Source: Cryptomeria japonica (taxonomy: Eukaryota; Streptophyta; Pinopsida; Cupressales; Cupressaceae). Taken from it: a stretch of 64,000 nt of DNA. Both the position numbers and the translations under genes were made by a program. This document shows positions 12,786 through 29,100 of the stretch, piece after piece. The notes below the pieces were generated by a model. That model saw only the letters and a list, made by a program, of their open reading frames with translations. It had not been told where the DNA came from and made no database searches. The stretch lies in NCBI RefSeq assembly GCF_030272615.1, contig NC_081406.1, forward strand, positions 473,050,400 through 473,114,399, in the 5' to 3' direction. Positions within the stretch are counted from its first letter, which is position 1; each line of letters starts with the position of its first letter.

Positions 12786-14210
12786 ATGGAGGAGATAAAA
12801 GAGTTGTTGACAGAATATGGAGACATCATTTCAAATAATGTACCTGATGGATTACCGCCTGTGAGAAGTATCAGTCATTGCATGGACCTGATTCCCAGAG
12901 CTAGTTTGCCTAATAAAGTAGCACACTGGATGACACTAGAAGAGAATGAGGAGTTGAATCAACAAGTGCAAGAGTTATTGCAAAAAGGTCCAATCAAAGA
13001 AAGTTTGACTCCTGGTGCAATTCCAATAGTATTTGAACTTAAGAAGAATGTAGAATGGAGGATGTGCACCAACTCTAGAGTAATAAACAAGATCACAGTG
13101 AGGTACAAATTCCCCTTGCCTAGGATGGATGACATAAGTGATTGTTTGAGTGAAGCCAAATACTACACAAAGATAGACTTGAAGAGTGGATACCATCATA
13201 TCAGGATCAAAGAAGGAGATGAATGGAAGACAACATTCAAGACAAATGAGGGACTGTATGAATGGTTGGTGATGCCTTTTGGACTAACTAATGCACCTAG
13301 TACTTTCATGAGATTGATAAATGAGGTATTGAAGAGATTATTGGGTAAGTTTGTTATTGTGTACTTAGATGACATCTTGATTTTTAGTAAGACAAAGGAA
13401 AAACATATGTTGCATTTGAGACAAGTTTTACAGACGTTGAGAGAAGAGAAGTTATTGATAAACATTAAGAAGTGTAGCTTCATGAAGGAAGAGTTAGTCT
13501 ATTTGGGATTTGTGATATCTGTGAATGGATTGAAGATGGACCTTGAAAAGGTAAGAGAAATTGTTGATTGGCCTACACTAAAGAGCATTGGAGAGGTAAG
13601 ATCATTTCATAGATTGGCTAGTTTCTACCAGAAGTACATTAGAAATTTCAGTTTAATTTGTAGTCGTATGATAGAAGTAATGAGGGGAGATAGAAAGGAT
13701 TTTAGGTGGACATCTAGAGAAAATAAAAGTTTTGAGTTGTTGAAGCAGAAGGTGACAGAGAAGCTTGTGTTGACTTTACTGGATTTTAGCAAAGTATTTC
13801 AAGTGGATTGTGATGCGAGTGGGAATGCAATTGGAGTAGTGTTGAGTCAAGAAGTAAGACCGGTAGCTTATTTCAATGAGAAACTAAATGATGCCAGAAA
13901 GAGATATTCAGTGTATGATCATGATTTTTATGCCATAATCCAAGCATTGAAGAAGTGGAGACATTATTTATTGCCTAAGGAGTTTGTGTTGTATACTGGT
14001 CATCAAGCTTTGCAGTACTTGAACAATCAAGATAAGTTGAATCAAAGACACATGAAATGGGTGGAGTTCTTGCAGAGTTATACTTTTGTTTTAAAGAATA
14101 GAAGCGGAAAGTCAAATAAAGTTGTTGATGCCTTCAGTAGAAGGAGGAACTTGTTGACAAAGATGAGAGTGGAGGTATTGGGTTTTGAGGAGTTGAAGAA
14201 TTTGTATTAG
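12786..14210 (+). pseudogene. Reverse transcriptase-RNase H of element A, open frame of 474 residues
   Basis: This is the longest open frame in the window. The RT fingers and palm follow Gypsy order: KIDLKSGYHHIRI, LVMPFGLTNAPSTFMRLINE, and the catalytic YLDDILIFSK at about residues 195-204. The RNase H domain starts near residue 345 (VDCDASGNAIGVVLSQ) and reaches YTGHQALQYLN, where TGH replaces the usual TDH, a likely loss of one metal-binding aspartate. The frame carries no stop, but the protease, gag and integrase around it are broken, so it is a relic that has escaped stops rather than a working gene. It would copy element RNA into DNA. Confidence 0.9.
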
Positions 14211-14359
14211 GATGACTCAGATTTTGCAGAACCCTGGAAGGCTTGTAAAGAACTAGTTATGGTGGACATGAGAAAGTGGCTAGATTACTTCATTCAATAT
14301 GAGATGTTGTTTAGAGGAACTTAGTTGTGTATACCTAGGAGCTCTATGTGGGAGAATTT

Positions 14360-15584
14360 GATAAAAAAAAAAGAATAGTGGAGGATTAGTAGGACACTTT
14401 GGTGTTGATAAGATAGTAGCATTGGTTAGTGAGAATTACTTTTGGCCTCAAATTCATAAGGATGTCAAAAAATTTATGCAGAGCTATAGAATTTTTCAAC
14501 TTGCAAAAGGTAGCAGTTAGAATATTGGATTAGATAAGCCTTCGACAGTTCTAGAGAGACCTTGGGAAGACATAAGCATGGATTTTATACTTGGATTGCC
14601 TAAGACACAGAGAGGAGATGATTTCACATTTGTGGTGATGGATAGATTATCTAAAATGGCACATTTCATACCCTATAAGAAGGAAATAGATGTTGTGCAT
14701 ATAACTAACCTATTTTTCAAAGAGGTGGTGAGACTACATGGATTACCTAAGAGCATTGTTTCTGACAAAGACACTAAGTTTGTTGGATATTTTTGGAGGA
14801 CACTTTGGAAGAAGATGAAGACAAATTTGAAATTTAGTTCTACTTTTCACCCACAAACTGATGGACAAATAGAGGTAGTAAATAGGAGTTTGGGAAACTT
14901 GTTGAGATGTTTAGTTGGGAAAAAACCAGAAGTTGGGACTTGATCCTTGCGCAAGTACAGTTCGCCTACAACAATCTAGTGAACAAGAGTACCAGAAGAA
15001 TACCCTTTGACATTGTTACTAGGATAACCCCTAGAGGCATATCAGATTTGAGGGACATCTGTAATGAAGATAAAAGGAGTACGAAAGCAGAAGAATTTGC
15101 AGGACATATGAAGACAGTAGATACTCATATTAAGAAACATATAGAGGATATTAACAACAAGTATAAGGAGAAGGTAGATGAAAAGAGGAGACACAAGGAA
15201 TTTGAAGTTGGAGATGAAGTGATGGTTTATCTGAGAAAAGAAATATTTCCAGTTGGTACCTACAATAAGTTGAAGATGAAGAAATTTGGACCTTGTAAGA
15301 TCTCAAAGAAATTTACTTCCAGAAATGCACATGAAGTGGAGCTACTGGATACTTTGAGCATTTCACCTATATTCCACATTGTAGACCTTCATCAATATCA
15401 TGCAAAAGAATTTAGTGATGACAATGCAATAGGCTTGGAGAAGCAGATGCCCCATATTGTATTAGATCAAATTAGAGGCATTTTGGATAGTAGAATTGGG
15501 TGTAGCACCCGAGGCAAACAGTACGGAGAATTTCTTGTGAAGTGGAAGGACGGGCCAGTTGAAGAGTCATCATGGATTTATTAG
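14360..15584 (+). pseudogene. Integrase with chromodomain of element A, frameshifted
   Basis: The N-terminal zinc finger is seen at about 14390-14515 (GHFGVDKIVALVSENYFWP, then QSYRIFQLAKG); of the four HHCC ligands only the first histidine is kept. The catalytic core at 14578-14943 has the D,D,E set: SMDFILGLPK, IVSDKDTKF and DGQIEVVNRSLGN. A frameshift near 14925, in a run of A, shifts to the frame 14907-15584 (AQVQFAYNN..., then KKFGPCKISKKF). The end, at about 15480-15584, is a chromodomain (GEFLVKWKDGPVEESSW). Chromodomains direct integration by binding histone marks. Confidence 0.9.
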
Positions 15585-15622
15585 GCAAAGGTAGACCATC
15601 TTGGTTTTCCTCTAACCCCTGC

Positions 15623-15641
15623 AAAGTGAGGGTCTCACTTT
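15623..15641. other. Perfect hairpin before the 3' LTR of A
   Basis: AAAGTGAG GGT CTCACTTT forms an 8-bp stem with a 3-base loop, about 20 bp before the 3' LTR. I see no clear polypurine tract right at the LTR edge. Whether the hairpin has a role is unknown. Confidence 0.5.
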
Positions 15642-15660
15642 TTCATCAACCCCAAATGTC

Positions 15661-15948
15661 TAATGCAGGAGCATCCTCGGTTCTTGGCAATCTTGCATCA
15701 ACCAAAAATGTTTTCTTTATGTTTTGCAGTTTCAACATTTTTTTCTATGTTTCTTTACATTTGCACACCGGACCTTACAAAGCTAGATTTTTCTTGTGGA
15801 CATGGCCATCTACCTTATCCTAAGTCTCCGAGATGATTGGATCTTTTCCAACAAGTTATTGCTTCCGGATATGAGATATTTTTCTAGTTTAGAGCACCGA
15901 AACCACTTTGACCTATTTGCTAATGGAGAATCTTGTGGATTTTTCCTA
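15661..15948 (+). repeat. 3' LTR of element A, left half
   Basis: Aligns with 7639-7945 of the 5' LTR (GGAGCATCCTCGGTTCTTGG and following). The match stops at the left end of element B and resumes at 51777. The first base pair is TA instead of TG. Confidence 0.9.
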
Positions 15949-16963
15949 TGTCGACTTGAAATCCAAACTCAACCAATGAAACTACATGAAATGATTATAA
16001 AATAAAAACATTATTACCTTCATGATTTAAGTCTTATTGCGTCCTAACTCCATTGTTCCTGGTTGCAGATGATTTTCTCTCAAACAAGCATTGGTAGCTT
16101 CCAAGATGGCATATGAAGAATAGACTGATAGTTAATTGATACTATGATATGCAAATGATATTAAGCTAAAATGCTATTAAAATAATTTATGCTCAAAAAA
16201 TCTAAAAATGCTCTAGAATGACTATATGATTAGCTATTAGTCTATTAGTTTCAAAATGGCTTAGGAGACCTTTTTTTATATATTTTTGAGTGCATGAGCT
16301 TAGGTGGTAGAGATCAACAGTCATGATCAAATCTTGCAAATTGGATGGCTATAAGCAAGAAGTTGAAGGTTGAGATAAAGAGGGAAGGAGAAGACAAGTG
16401 TCACTCATCTCACCTTAACTGAGTTGAAGACTTAAGAGGATATAGGATAGTTGGAGAAGATGTAGGAATGAGAGGACAAGTGGACTCAAGTCCTCCTAAG
16501 ATATAGGGATGTTGGAGATAATATAGAAGAAGGTTAGGAAATATGTGTACGTACACAATATTTCATTTATTATGGAAGTTGGAGATAAGTGGCTAATAAA
16601 TTTTTTATTTATTTTAATTTTGTTGAATTAATTTAGCCACATGATGGATGAGTTGGCAAAGGATAGATGAAGTGGAGATGGAAGGTGAGTTGGAAAAGGG
16701 ATTAAATAATTATGAAATTATTTAATATTTGAGACTATAGGATAGAAGAATAACCATTAAATATTAGATATTTAATTGATTGATTAGAGGAAAAGGATAA
16801 ATGAATTAATTAATAAAAAAATTCAATTAAATTAATTGATAGAAGGATATGAAATGAATTAAATAAATTCATCTTTTCAAATTAATTATTTAATAGAAGA
16901 ATAATTATTAAATAAATATAAAATATTTATTTAATTGCTCATAGCCAATTTTGTGTGTATACA
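15949..16963 (-). repeat. 3' LTR of element B
   Basis: Plus strand begins TGTCGACTTGAAATCC and ends GTGTGTATACA. It matches 50648-51776, but lacks about 67 bp that the other copy has just inside its left end (about 50657-50723). ATTAATT-rich sequence fills its last 350 bp. Confidence 0.9.
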
Positions 16964-16977
16964 TTTTGCCCCTCTTT
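16964..16977 (-). other. Polypurine tract of element B
   Basis: Minus strand reads AAAGAGGGGCAAAA directly before the LTR start TGTATACAC. It fixes the minus orientation together with the PBS at the other end. Confidence 0.85.
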
Positions 16978-17034
16978 GAAATGATTTAAAGACAACATTG
17001 TTTCAAAGATTAAATCAAGTCTTGATAATGCGCC

Positions 17035-20797
<3,763 letters not shown>

Positions 20798-20802
20798 GCG
20801 CT

Positions 20803-21689
20803 TGATGGAGATAAAAAACCTGATTGTGTGCCCCCTTGGGAGTGATCGTGAAATTGTTGAAAATTTTGGATAAGTGATTGATCTCACGATAATTGGAAAG
20901 GTCCTTCAATTAAATTTATTTGTGAAAAATAAAGAAAATTGCCCCACTTAAAAGCAATATTAATTACTCTTTCAAATGGTAATTATAAAAACTAACCTAG
21001 GTTAATTTTATCCTCATTTGCATCCTTGTCATCTTGTGGAGTGAAAAGAATTTTCTTACTGAGCTGGCAAAATGGTTATCCTATTCGAGAACCATCGATT
21101 TGAGTGTGTACAACGTTATCAGCGACCTCTTGAGTATGATTATCCAGTATGTACCTTATCCCAAGCTTGTTTGCAACTTTTCATACAAATTTCCTTGTTT
21201 TTCGGCACGTGTGAGGCTATTTTGAATTTTTTTCGATTTTCGACATTTCGTTTTAGCGCTTTTGTCTCCAATGTTAGCGCTTATGCATTTTATGTTAGTG
21301 CTTTTGATAGTTTACCATTTTTTATTTGTATGTTCACGCTTTTGTTAAAAATGTTCATGCTTATGCATGTTTAGCGCTTTTGTTTGGTGTGTTCACGCTT
21401 TCATTATGTATGTTAGCACAAATGATTGTTTTCATGCTTTTGTGTCATTTGTTAGTGCTTTCATTATGTTGGTTTGCACATTTGTGTGTTTCAGTGCCTG
21501 TGCCTAATAGAATAACAATTTTTTTTTTTAGGATTCATGCATTTGGTGAAAAAAATGAATTTGTTTGAATTTGCTATGTTAAAATTCATTTAGATGATTT
21601 GAATTGATATTTGAATGTGTGAATTTGATAGATAGGTATGTTGATTGATGTTTGATGATAGACAATTTGATAATTTTGATTGATAGGAT
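20803..21689. other. Element B 3' region with ~21-bp GCGCTTTT repeats
   Basis: Resumes element B after solo LTR L. From about 21240 to 21520 a degenerate repeat with the core TTAGCGCTTTTG recurs at steps of about 20-21 bp, roughly a dozen times (for example near 21253, 21274, 21295, 21371, 21453). The reverse complement of this motif forms arrays near the other end of B at 49060-49320 and 50230-50560. No protein is recognised in it. The rest is AT-rich with TTGAT/GATAG runs. Confidence 0.7.
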
Positions 21690-22868
21690 TGTTAGGCCCA
21701 ATATGGAAAGCTAATGTACTGAGTGGGGAGGGGTGAATCAGTACTTCAAATCCTTTCTTCAACAATAACTTTACTTTTATGCATAAACCAAAAACTGTTG
21801 TAACATAACATAAAGCTAAAACAAATAAATAACAATCATACATGATTCACTCTATAACACATATATTTTGGTTACGCAAAAACTTTTGGTTAGAGAGAAA
21901 AACTGTGGTGGGGATGGCACCCACAACTTCACTACTGCAATAATAAAGAGTGTTTGGTTAGAGCTACATGTTTAGCTATTTCTAATAGCTTACCCTGTTA
22001 GGAGTATCAAGATCGTTAGATCTACCTTGCTAAAGGATTTTACAACACTTATTCTAAATGTTGCACCTGGTCAAAGGCTTTACAATTTATAGACTTTGTT
22101 AGAGTCTTTTACCCTGTTAAAGGTTTCTCTTACAACTCAAAATATTACAATAAAATCTTTACAAATATCTGCAACTTTACATCTGAAATGTTATAGCAGA
22201 TTCTATGTGCTCAAAATGAGATTACCTTGCTTATAGCATAACTCGGTAACCCATAGATTAACTCGATAAACCCTTTTGTTTACTCTATTCCTTGACTATT
22301 CTTTGAAATCCTTCTTGGTGACCTTTGTGTCTCTGACAGTCACAATACTCAGTGCTTCCTTATGTATTACACATGTCTTGCTTCATACACCTCTATTTTC
22401 CATATCTAATCCTTAAATCATTGTTGTATAAATAGATCTCTTATGTCGGTGATCTAGTTCATTGCTTCAATCTTACAAAAATGATTTATTGAATGAATAA
22501 CCATACAAAATATTTCATTGGATAAATGACCTCAAAATCATACATAATCTTTCAGTGCAATTTCCAATGTGATAACGGTTCTTTGTTCCTCGATCTTGTA
22601 ACATGTTTCCCATGTTTGTCTAGGTTCAATGAATCTGGTAACACATTTCACTCAGTGTATATCAACTCGGTGTATCCTTTCTACTGCTTGGTAGACATAG
22701 AGTGTTACTCGGTAGACAACTCGGTGTATACTAGGCTCTGTGACTACTTTCTTTTATAACTGACTGCTCTGTGCTTATCGACTGAATATTTCGGTAGTAG
22801 TAACTGACTAGAGTATATATAGAATGACTTTGGACATAAAAATAATGGCAACTTAGTAAGTAGTAACA
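21690..22868 (-). repeat. Solo LTR J (Copia-type)
   Basis: Begins TGTTAGGCCCAATATGG and ends AGTAGTAACA, with exact target duplications AGGAT at 21685-21689 and 22869-22873. It carries the module GAGTGGGGAGGGGTGAATCAG at 21721-21741 and the accompanying block of TACCCTGTTAGGAG-like sequence, as in H and I. Its other end differs from H and I, so it is a related family rather than the same one. Confidence 0.85.
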
Positions 22869-22873
22869 AGGAT

Positions 22874-23204
22874 AAATGATTGATTGATTTTATTGATAGA
22901 TTTATGGATTAGCTCTAAGAGACTGATTTAGTCTCTGATAAAGAGCTTGATAGAGTTTGACTGAACTCAGTGATTGATAAAAAATCATTTCTGATGATTT
23001 AAAAAATGATTTGATAGCCTAATTTTATTTGTAGAAAAGATTTAATCAGTTGTTGATGTGATTGATATTTTGATAGATTAACGATCTCTTTGGATTTGAT
23101 AGATAGATAATTGATAGAGATCAAATTCTCTTGTTAAACAAGAGAAACTTGATGTTCTCCAGTGTCGGGAAAAATTCCCGGCCATGTGCCATTTAGTGCC
23201 AGAG
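22874..23204. other. Element B spacer upstream of the PMD pseudogene
   Basis: TGATTTGATAGA-rich low-complexity DNA. A perfect palindrome CGGGAA AAA TTCCCG lies at about 23167-23181. This would be the 5' side of the antisense PMD gene and may have held its promoter; no promoter element is clear enough to name. Confidence 0.4.
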
Positions 23205-25225
23205 CTGACATAGGCTGAGATTAGACATATAGATGTTGTGGGTTACGTTATTTGTTGTACATGCCTGATATTACCCATAATAGGGGTTTGTTTACTACCT
23301 TAGCAGAGAGATGGAATAGAGAGCATAACACTTTCCACTTGCCTACTGGTGAGATTAGTGTGACACTTGAGGATGTCTACAGGATTCTACACATCCCCGT
23401 GACTGGTGAGTTAGTATAGTATGATTTTTAGTATCTTGGAGGGATAGAGGCTTGTAGAGCCGTATTTGGTGATAAGAGCATTTCCATAGGATAGATCCGA
23501 TGGGAGGATATGATCATGTACTACGAGGCTCTCCCATTTATTCTTGTAGGATTGATTGGCGGATTCATCTATCCAGACATGAGATATCGAGGTTTCATTG
23601 TTGGTTGGGGTGAGATTCTACAGAGCATGATCCAGCATCGAACTTGATATGCGTGGGGTGTTTGCATGCTTGCGCATTTGTATCATGGTCTTCATCAGGT
23701 TGTCTTTGATGATGGTGCTAGTCTGACTACAGGATGTACACTTTTATAGATCTGGTGTTGGGAGCATATTATAGTTACTCGAACTATCCATCATAGAGTT
23801 CATGGTGATAGGCAGCCATATGTCTATTTATATGTAGGTATCCTTACTCAGCATAAGCTGGGTAAGATGGAGTATTGGTGTTGGGTTCTGGATTCACTAG
23901 ATAACATCATTTGGAGACCTTATATCGATTGTGAGCCATGGATGGATGATGCGCGGACATTACCATATATTTTTCAGAGTAGATATCTTATTGGTCATAC
24001 TCCATACATTGTTGAGTGATAGTTGATTAGTCATATTTTAAAACAGTTTGGTATCATTCAACACATGGCTACTGGCGTCGCCATGTATGCATGGCGGTAC
24101 AAGGATAGACGAGATTGGGGACCTTATTTGTCTTTTGAGATAGCACAACAAAGTTTTTGGTTGCTCCTTGAGTAGCTTATGATTTGAGATTACACATTTT
24201 AGATCCTGGGGTTATTGCGGATTATGCTCAGTACATGTGTGCACACCCTTTTCCTCATATTATTGATCCAACAAACCCTCCTCCCAGCTCAGGAGATGAG
24301 GAGGATGATTCAAATGATCCCATCATTAGGAGATGGAGATGAAGAAGAGATCTTATAGCGGCTCAAGAGTTGAGAGATTAGGGAGATGAGGGAGAAGATG
24401 GAGGCGGAGGCGCTAGGAGACCTGGATGGAGAGGAGGTCAATTGAGAGTCTATGGAGGACCTTTTGGACCAATTGGCAGGGTTGGGAGACCACTTACCAT
24501 AGGAGGGAGAGATGTAGAATGGATTGGGAGGGATACAGGAAGGATAGGTATGAGATCAATGAGAGGATTACCCTCTACAGGAGGAGGGAGGAGTACTAGA
24601 TTGGATAGGGGTCACGGGAGAGGCATTGATTTTGGTCAGATTCGGCCAGATCTTAGGGTTATTGCAGCTCATGGCAGAGAGGAGGAGGATTCAGAGGATC
24701 ATGTTACTCTCATTATATGACGGGTCTTGAGGCTACTCAGGTTGAGATTCCAGTAGGTGGAGAGGAAGGTGGAGTTGAGGGGATTCAGGATCATGTTCCT
24801 CAGTAGGATGCGCTAGAGTAGGAGATCTTGGATGATCTTAGAGCACAGATAGATTAGCTTAGGGCATAGGTGCAAAAACTTATGATAGAGAGAGACATGG
24901 TTATTAGGAGACAACAGGATACTCAGGCCTTTCTTGATCACATTCAGTAGGTTGGATCTAACACTCTCTCAGTCGATACCATTAGAGCACTATTTTGGGT
25001 TGGGAAGGAGACAACACACTAGCAATGATTATATGAAGATTTAGTCACAGAGAGTCAGAGAGCAGGTAGCTATCATACTACTGTGAGGATGGATACTAGT
25101 AGCGATGGGGTCATGGGACCTCCTCAGAGGAGTGGTGATCAAGGGGGACAGCCATCTGGAAGATATTATCACCCACAACCACAGAGACGGACAAAGTCAA
25201 GTGGTAGTGGCACAGGATAGCCTTG
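23205..25225 (+). pseudogene. Plant mobile domain (PMD) gene, antisense extra ORF of element B
   Basis: The plus strand encodes a decayed protein. The first part, about 23205-24180, has plant mobile domain hallmarks: LAERWNREHNTFHLPTGEIS then LEDVYRILHIPVTG, LTTGCTLL*IWCWEH, WRPYIDCEPW and ILKQFGIIQHMATG. The tail, 24230-25225, is acidic, then rich in Gly and Arg (open at 24442-24720), then a probable coiled coil of LRAQID / VQKLMIERD type. PMD proteins such as MAIN/MAIL1 act in plant gene silencing, and PMD also occurs in transposons. Position between pol and 3' LTR, opposite in strand to pol, fits the known extra ORFs of Tat elements. About seven stops and a frameshift near 24190 break the PMD part; five are TAG, several at sites where CAG (Gln) is likely. 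Start codon not determined. Confidence 0.8.
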
Positions 25226-25812
25226 ACTTGTAGACGTGATTTATATTGATGAGGCACTTGTATTTTATTATTGATCTGATATCATTGTATACTTGGACTT
25301 TTTATTGTTTTATAATGATATATGTAGACATAGACTCTATTATGATGATCTATAGTTTATTATGCATGCTAATTTATATGATGATAATCTATGTGCTTTG
25401 ATTCATATTATGTTTTGATAATCTTTTCTTTCCTTTATTTTATGATGATGATGTTCTATATGATGCAATGATGATGAAATGAAAATGCTTTTGATTTTTT
25501 ATTTTTGATGATCATGGATTCACTTTAATGGCCACTAACTTAAATGATATGCTTTACTTAAATGATGCAAATGCAATGATCTATATGAATGCAAATGAAT
25601 GTTGACTTTTTATTTTTAAAGTGTATACATATAATGATTTGAAATGCAAATGATCTATATGAAATGTCTTTGATTTTAATGATTTAAAAATGATGATTAT
25701 GAAATGCAATTTATGGATGCTTATAAGTAATTCTTATAATGATAAATGAATCTAAGTGCAAAGATGCAACTAAATGACTTTAATGGCAAAAAATGAACTT
25801 AAAATGAAAATG
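25226..25812. other. Element B spacer, ATGA-rich, left of C
   Basis: Runs of AATGATGAAATGC-like sequence. The same kind of sequence continues right of element C (37508-37830), as expected for one spacer cut by the insertion. No gene seen. Confidence 0.6.
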
Positions 25813-25935
25813 ATCCTTGTAATAACCCACTTACTTAATCCAAAACTCAACATATATATATATATATATAATATATAAAAATATTGATTTCTTATTATTA
25901 CATATTCTTTTTTTTTTCAATCACATACTCAAGTA

Positions 25936-26155
25936 CATCTATCCAAATGAGATAGGCATCAATCCAACTGGGATGGGCATCTAACCATACGGGTTAGGCA
26001 TCTATCCATACGGGACTAGGCATCTAACCATATGGGTTAGGAATCTAACCATACGAGTTAGATATCTGTCCATACGGGACAAGAGGTTTCATCTATCCAA
26101 TCTAGGATAGGCATCTACCCAAACGGGGTAGGCATCAATTCATAAGAATAGGATA
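25936..26155. repeat. Array of short palindromic repeats in the C LTR
   Basis: About nine imperfect units of 22-26 bp such as CTAACCATACGGGTTAGGCA, each able to fold on itself (TAACC...GGTTA, TATCC...GGATA). The paired bases change together between units (TATCC with GGGATA, TAACC with GGTTA, TACCC with GGGTA). The same array lies in the other LTR at 32849-33068. Confidence 0.8.
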
Positions 26156-29100
26156 TCCTTTGGCCAGAGACTTTAGACTCATCGGGACCATCAGGGTCCT
26201 GAGCCACTCTCTAAAGACTACACTCCCCTACTAGGAGTGCACAAAGGTCTCCGTTCTTAGGAGTATAAAAATGACTACATAAACAAGCTTGAGTTTCGCC
26301 TTGAAATTCAACATAAAGCCTCGGGAAGTCAAGCGAATCCATACAGGATTCCTTCTGAGTATGCATTGAATTAATTTTAATATTTCAATTATTATTTGTA
26401 CAATTTGATTAAAAGATCAAGGAGCTACAAGAACCAACTACTCACCCATAACCAAAGCCTAACCCTCATCCCCAAACGCCTGAGTACAAGGGACAACTTC
26501 ATCCCTAGACTACCTACATACCTGTTTTAGCACGGGATCAAGGCATAAAGTATGTAGTTATGGTTTCTAACTATGGTTTCATGTAAACTGTTTGGTGGGT
26601 ACGCAACCCTTTCTAGGGTCAATGTCCCAGACAGTTTCTCTATGGTTGCTACCCACGATGGTAGCTCTATAAAAAAAAAGGCTAAAGATGGCCTTTTTCT
26701 TGTGACCTAAACAACTAAGTCCTATTTCCTATTAAATACGTCACCCTTAATCCGTTATCATCCGCTGAAATCATCAAGATAAAATAAATTTTCAAGATCT
26801 TCACACACATTCAAACCCTAATGGGGTTATCTAAAGTTCAACTGATCGGATGTAAATTCATTTAAAAATTAATCTTTTTAGATTATCGATCCAAGGGGGA
26901 TTACCCGCCCCTTAGATTTTAACTTCCAAATGACCCTTATTTCTCCCCGACGATTTAGAGGGACGATGCCACAGACGTCATTATTGCAACTTTATTAGGC
27001 GTTAAGTGCAGTAGTTCAACACGACGACATTACCCATAAGTGTGACCCAGAGGCACCATAGATACCGAACGCCGCTAATTTTTTTGTTTCAACTCCTCTT
27101 GTTTAGTTATCTAACTAGGAATTTAACTTTGAATTCACGAATCTTAAATGAAGCAATATACCAATACAATTATGAAAAAGAAACTATTATATACAAGGAA
27201 TTATCGCTTGAATTTAAAAACTATAGTATGAATTTTACGTAATTGAAAGGGACATAAACAAATCGATTACTTGGAATAGTATTTTCTCCTAAGGAAAGTT
27301 ATGAAAATAAAAAAATTCAAAAACTTGAACTAAATACATGAAATTACTAATTGCTTGGAAACCGTGATACTTTCAAAGATAACTTATGAAAATGATTTGA
27401 ATTACTTGCAAGATATAATTGTTTTGGAACAAACCATTAGACAATAAGTATGAATCCTAGTACTGATTTGCTTGAAAGAATATTAAATGATTGAATAGAA
27501 ATAATTTGGAAATGAATTTTAACACCTACTTGTTTGAAGTGAAAAATACTTAATAATAATCCCAACTAATTGTTCCATATGAAGTAATACAAATTTCATC
27601 TACAAATGATAACACTACTTTAAATGTGAATCCTAATACTTGAAAGGTACTAAATTGCTTGAAATAAAATTTAAATTATCAAATAATTATACTTTGGAAA
27701 TGAATTTAATACTCACTTGTTGAAGGGAAAAGGAAACAACTATTCAACAATAAGCTTCAAACTAACCACATTATTCTTAGTTACAAATTGTTTGAAAAAG
27801 AGATTAGACAAGAATGTAAACACTTGGTAGTTAACCAAGTAAATAATATTAAGTCTCCTACTAAAACAATTCTAATCAATAAACTTCTAGTTGCTTTTGA
27901 ACTAATACCTTTGCAAGATTATAAAGTGATAACTAATTACTCCTTCCACTTGAAGTAACGTTAACTTTATCATTGGATACATTCTAAAAATAATAACTTT
28001 ATCAATTTCAAATACTTCAAAGGGAGCTAATGTTAGCTCCTTAAATTACCCTCAATTAGAATTGTTATTAAATTTTCTGAGTGATCACGGAATAGGTTTC
28101 TTGAAACTCATTTGCTAAAACAATTTCGGTTTTGAATAAACTCTCTTTGCATCCTAATTAATTCTATTACCATGTGAATATTTAACTATGCAATTTACCT
28201 CTAATTTTAATGTTAATTAAATTTATCCTTACTAATTGCTTGTATTATTAAGTGTAACTTTTCCTTTTTACTAGTCTTATGTTTCTTTTAGCTAGAAGGT
28301 AAATGATTTTGAATATTAAAAGAAGTGACTATTCGCAATGCCTTATATACTCGTATCTTGGAATCTAATAAAGAAACAAATCAAATAATCAACCTTTCGA
28401 ATTGAGGAAAAACTTTGTCTAACATTAACTCATATTGTTGAAATACCTAAAAGTGTTACTATGAATCTAAACACATTTACTTGTTAGGTAAATTCCTTTA
28501 ACATTTGATACTTGTACTAATTGAAATATAAAAAAGTTAGTTTTGAAATCCAATAATTAAAGAACTTAAATATTTGAATTGTATTGAATGTCTTGAGGGA
28601 ACCCACTTACTATTAGGATTTATTTATTTGATGAAAGGATCCAAAACTATGGAATAAGTGTATCATTGGCGCAATAACATTTTCCTTTGTTTTTCTTTTC
28701 CTAAGTCAAACTAATTTGTTTGATAATGAGATTTAACTATTATATCTACATCCTAAGAAGGATTAATTCAAGATGATAGATCTCTTAATGCTCAATTATC
28801 TATTGAAATTCTCAAGTGTTAATTGACCCTTTTGCCTTATGCAATACTTATCTTTTCAAAACCCAATGGACTCTTTTCCCATCATTGAGGAGATACTAAC
28901 TCTTAAGAATTTAAAACGAGTTCAAATTTGCAACTTAATTTTCCATAATAAAAATCCAATAAGGTATCCATTAATATGGGTTAGATTCTTTTCGCTTAAA
29001 TTTTCCTTTAATATTTTAATAATCTAATTCCTAAAACTAGATATAACATTTTAAGCATATTTCCATTCATTTTAATAAGGTTAGATTATAAATAGGTCTC

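Noticed and set aside
24442-24720. Independent Gly-rich protein gene of 92 codons
   Set aside because: It is in frame with the acidic and coiled-coil parts of the PMD relic on both sides and begins inside it.
25936-26155. CRISPR array
   Set aside because: Units are contiguous, degenerate and self-complementary, with no spacers, in a plant LTR.
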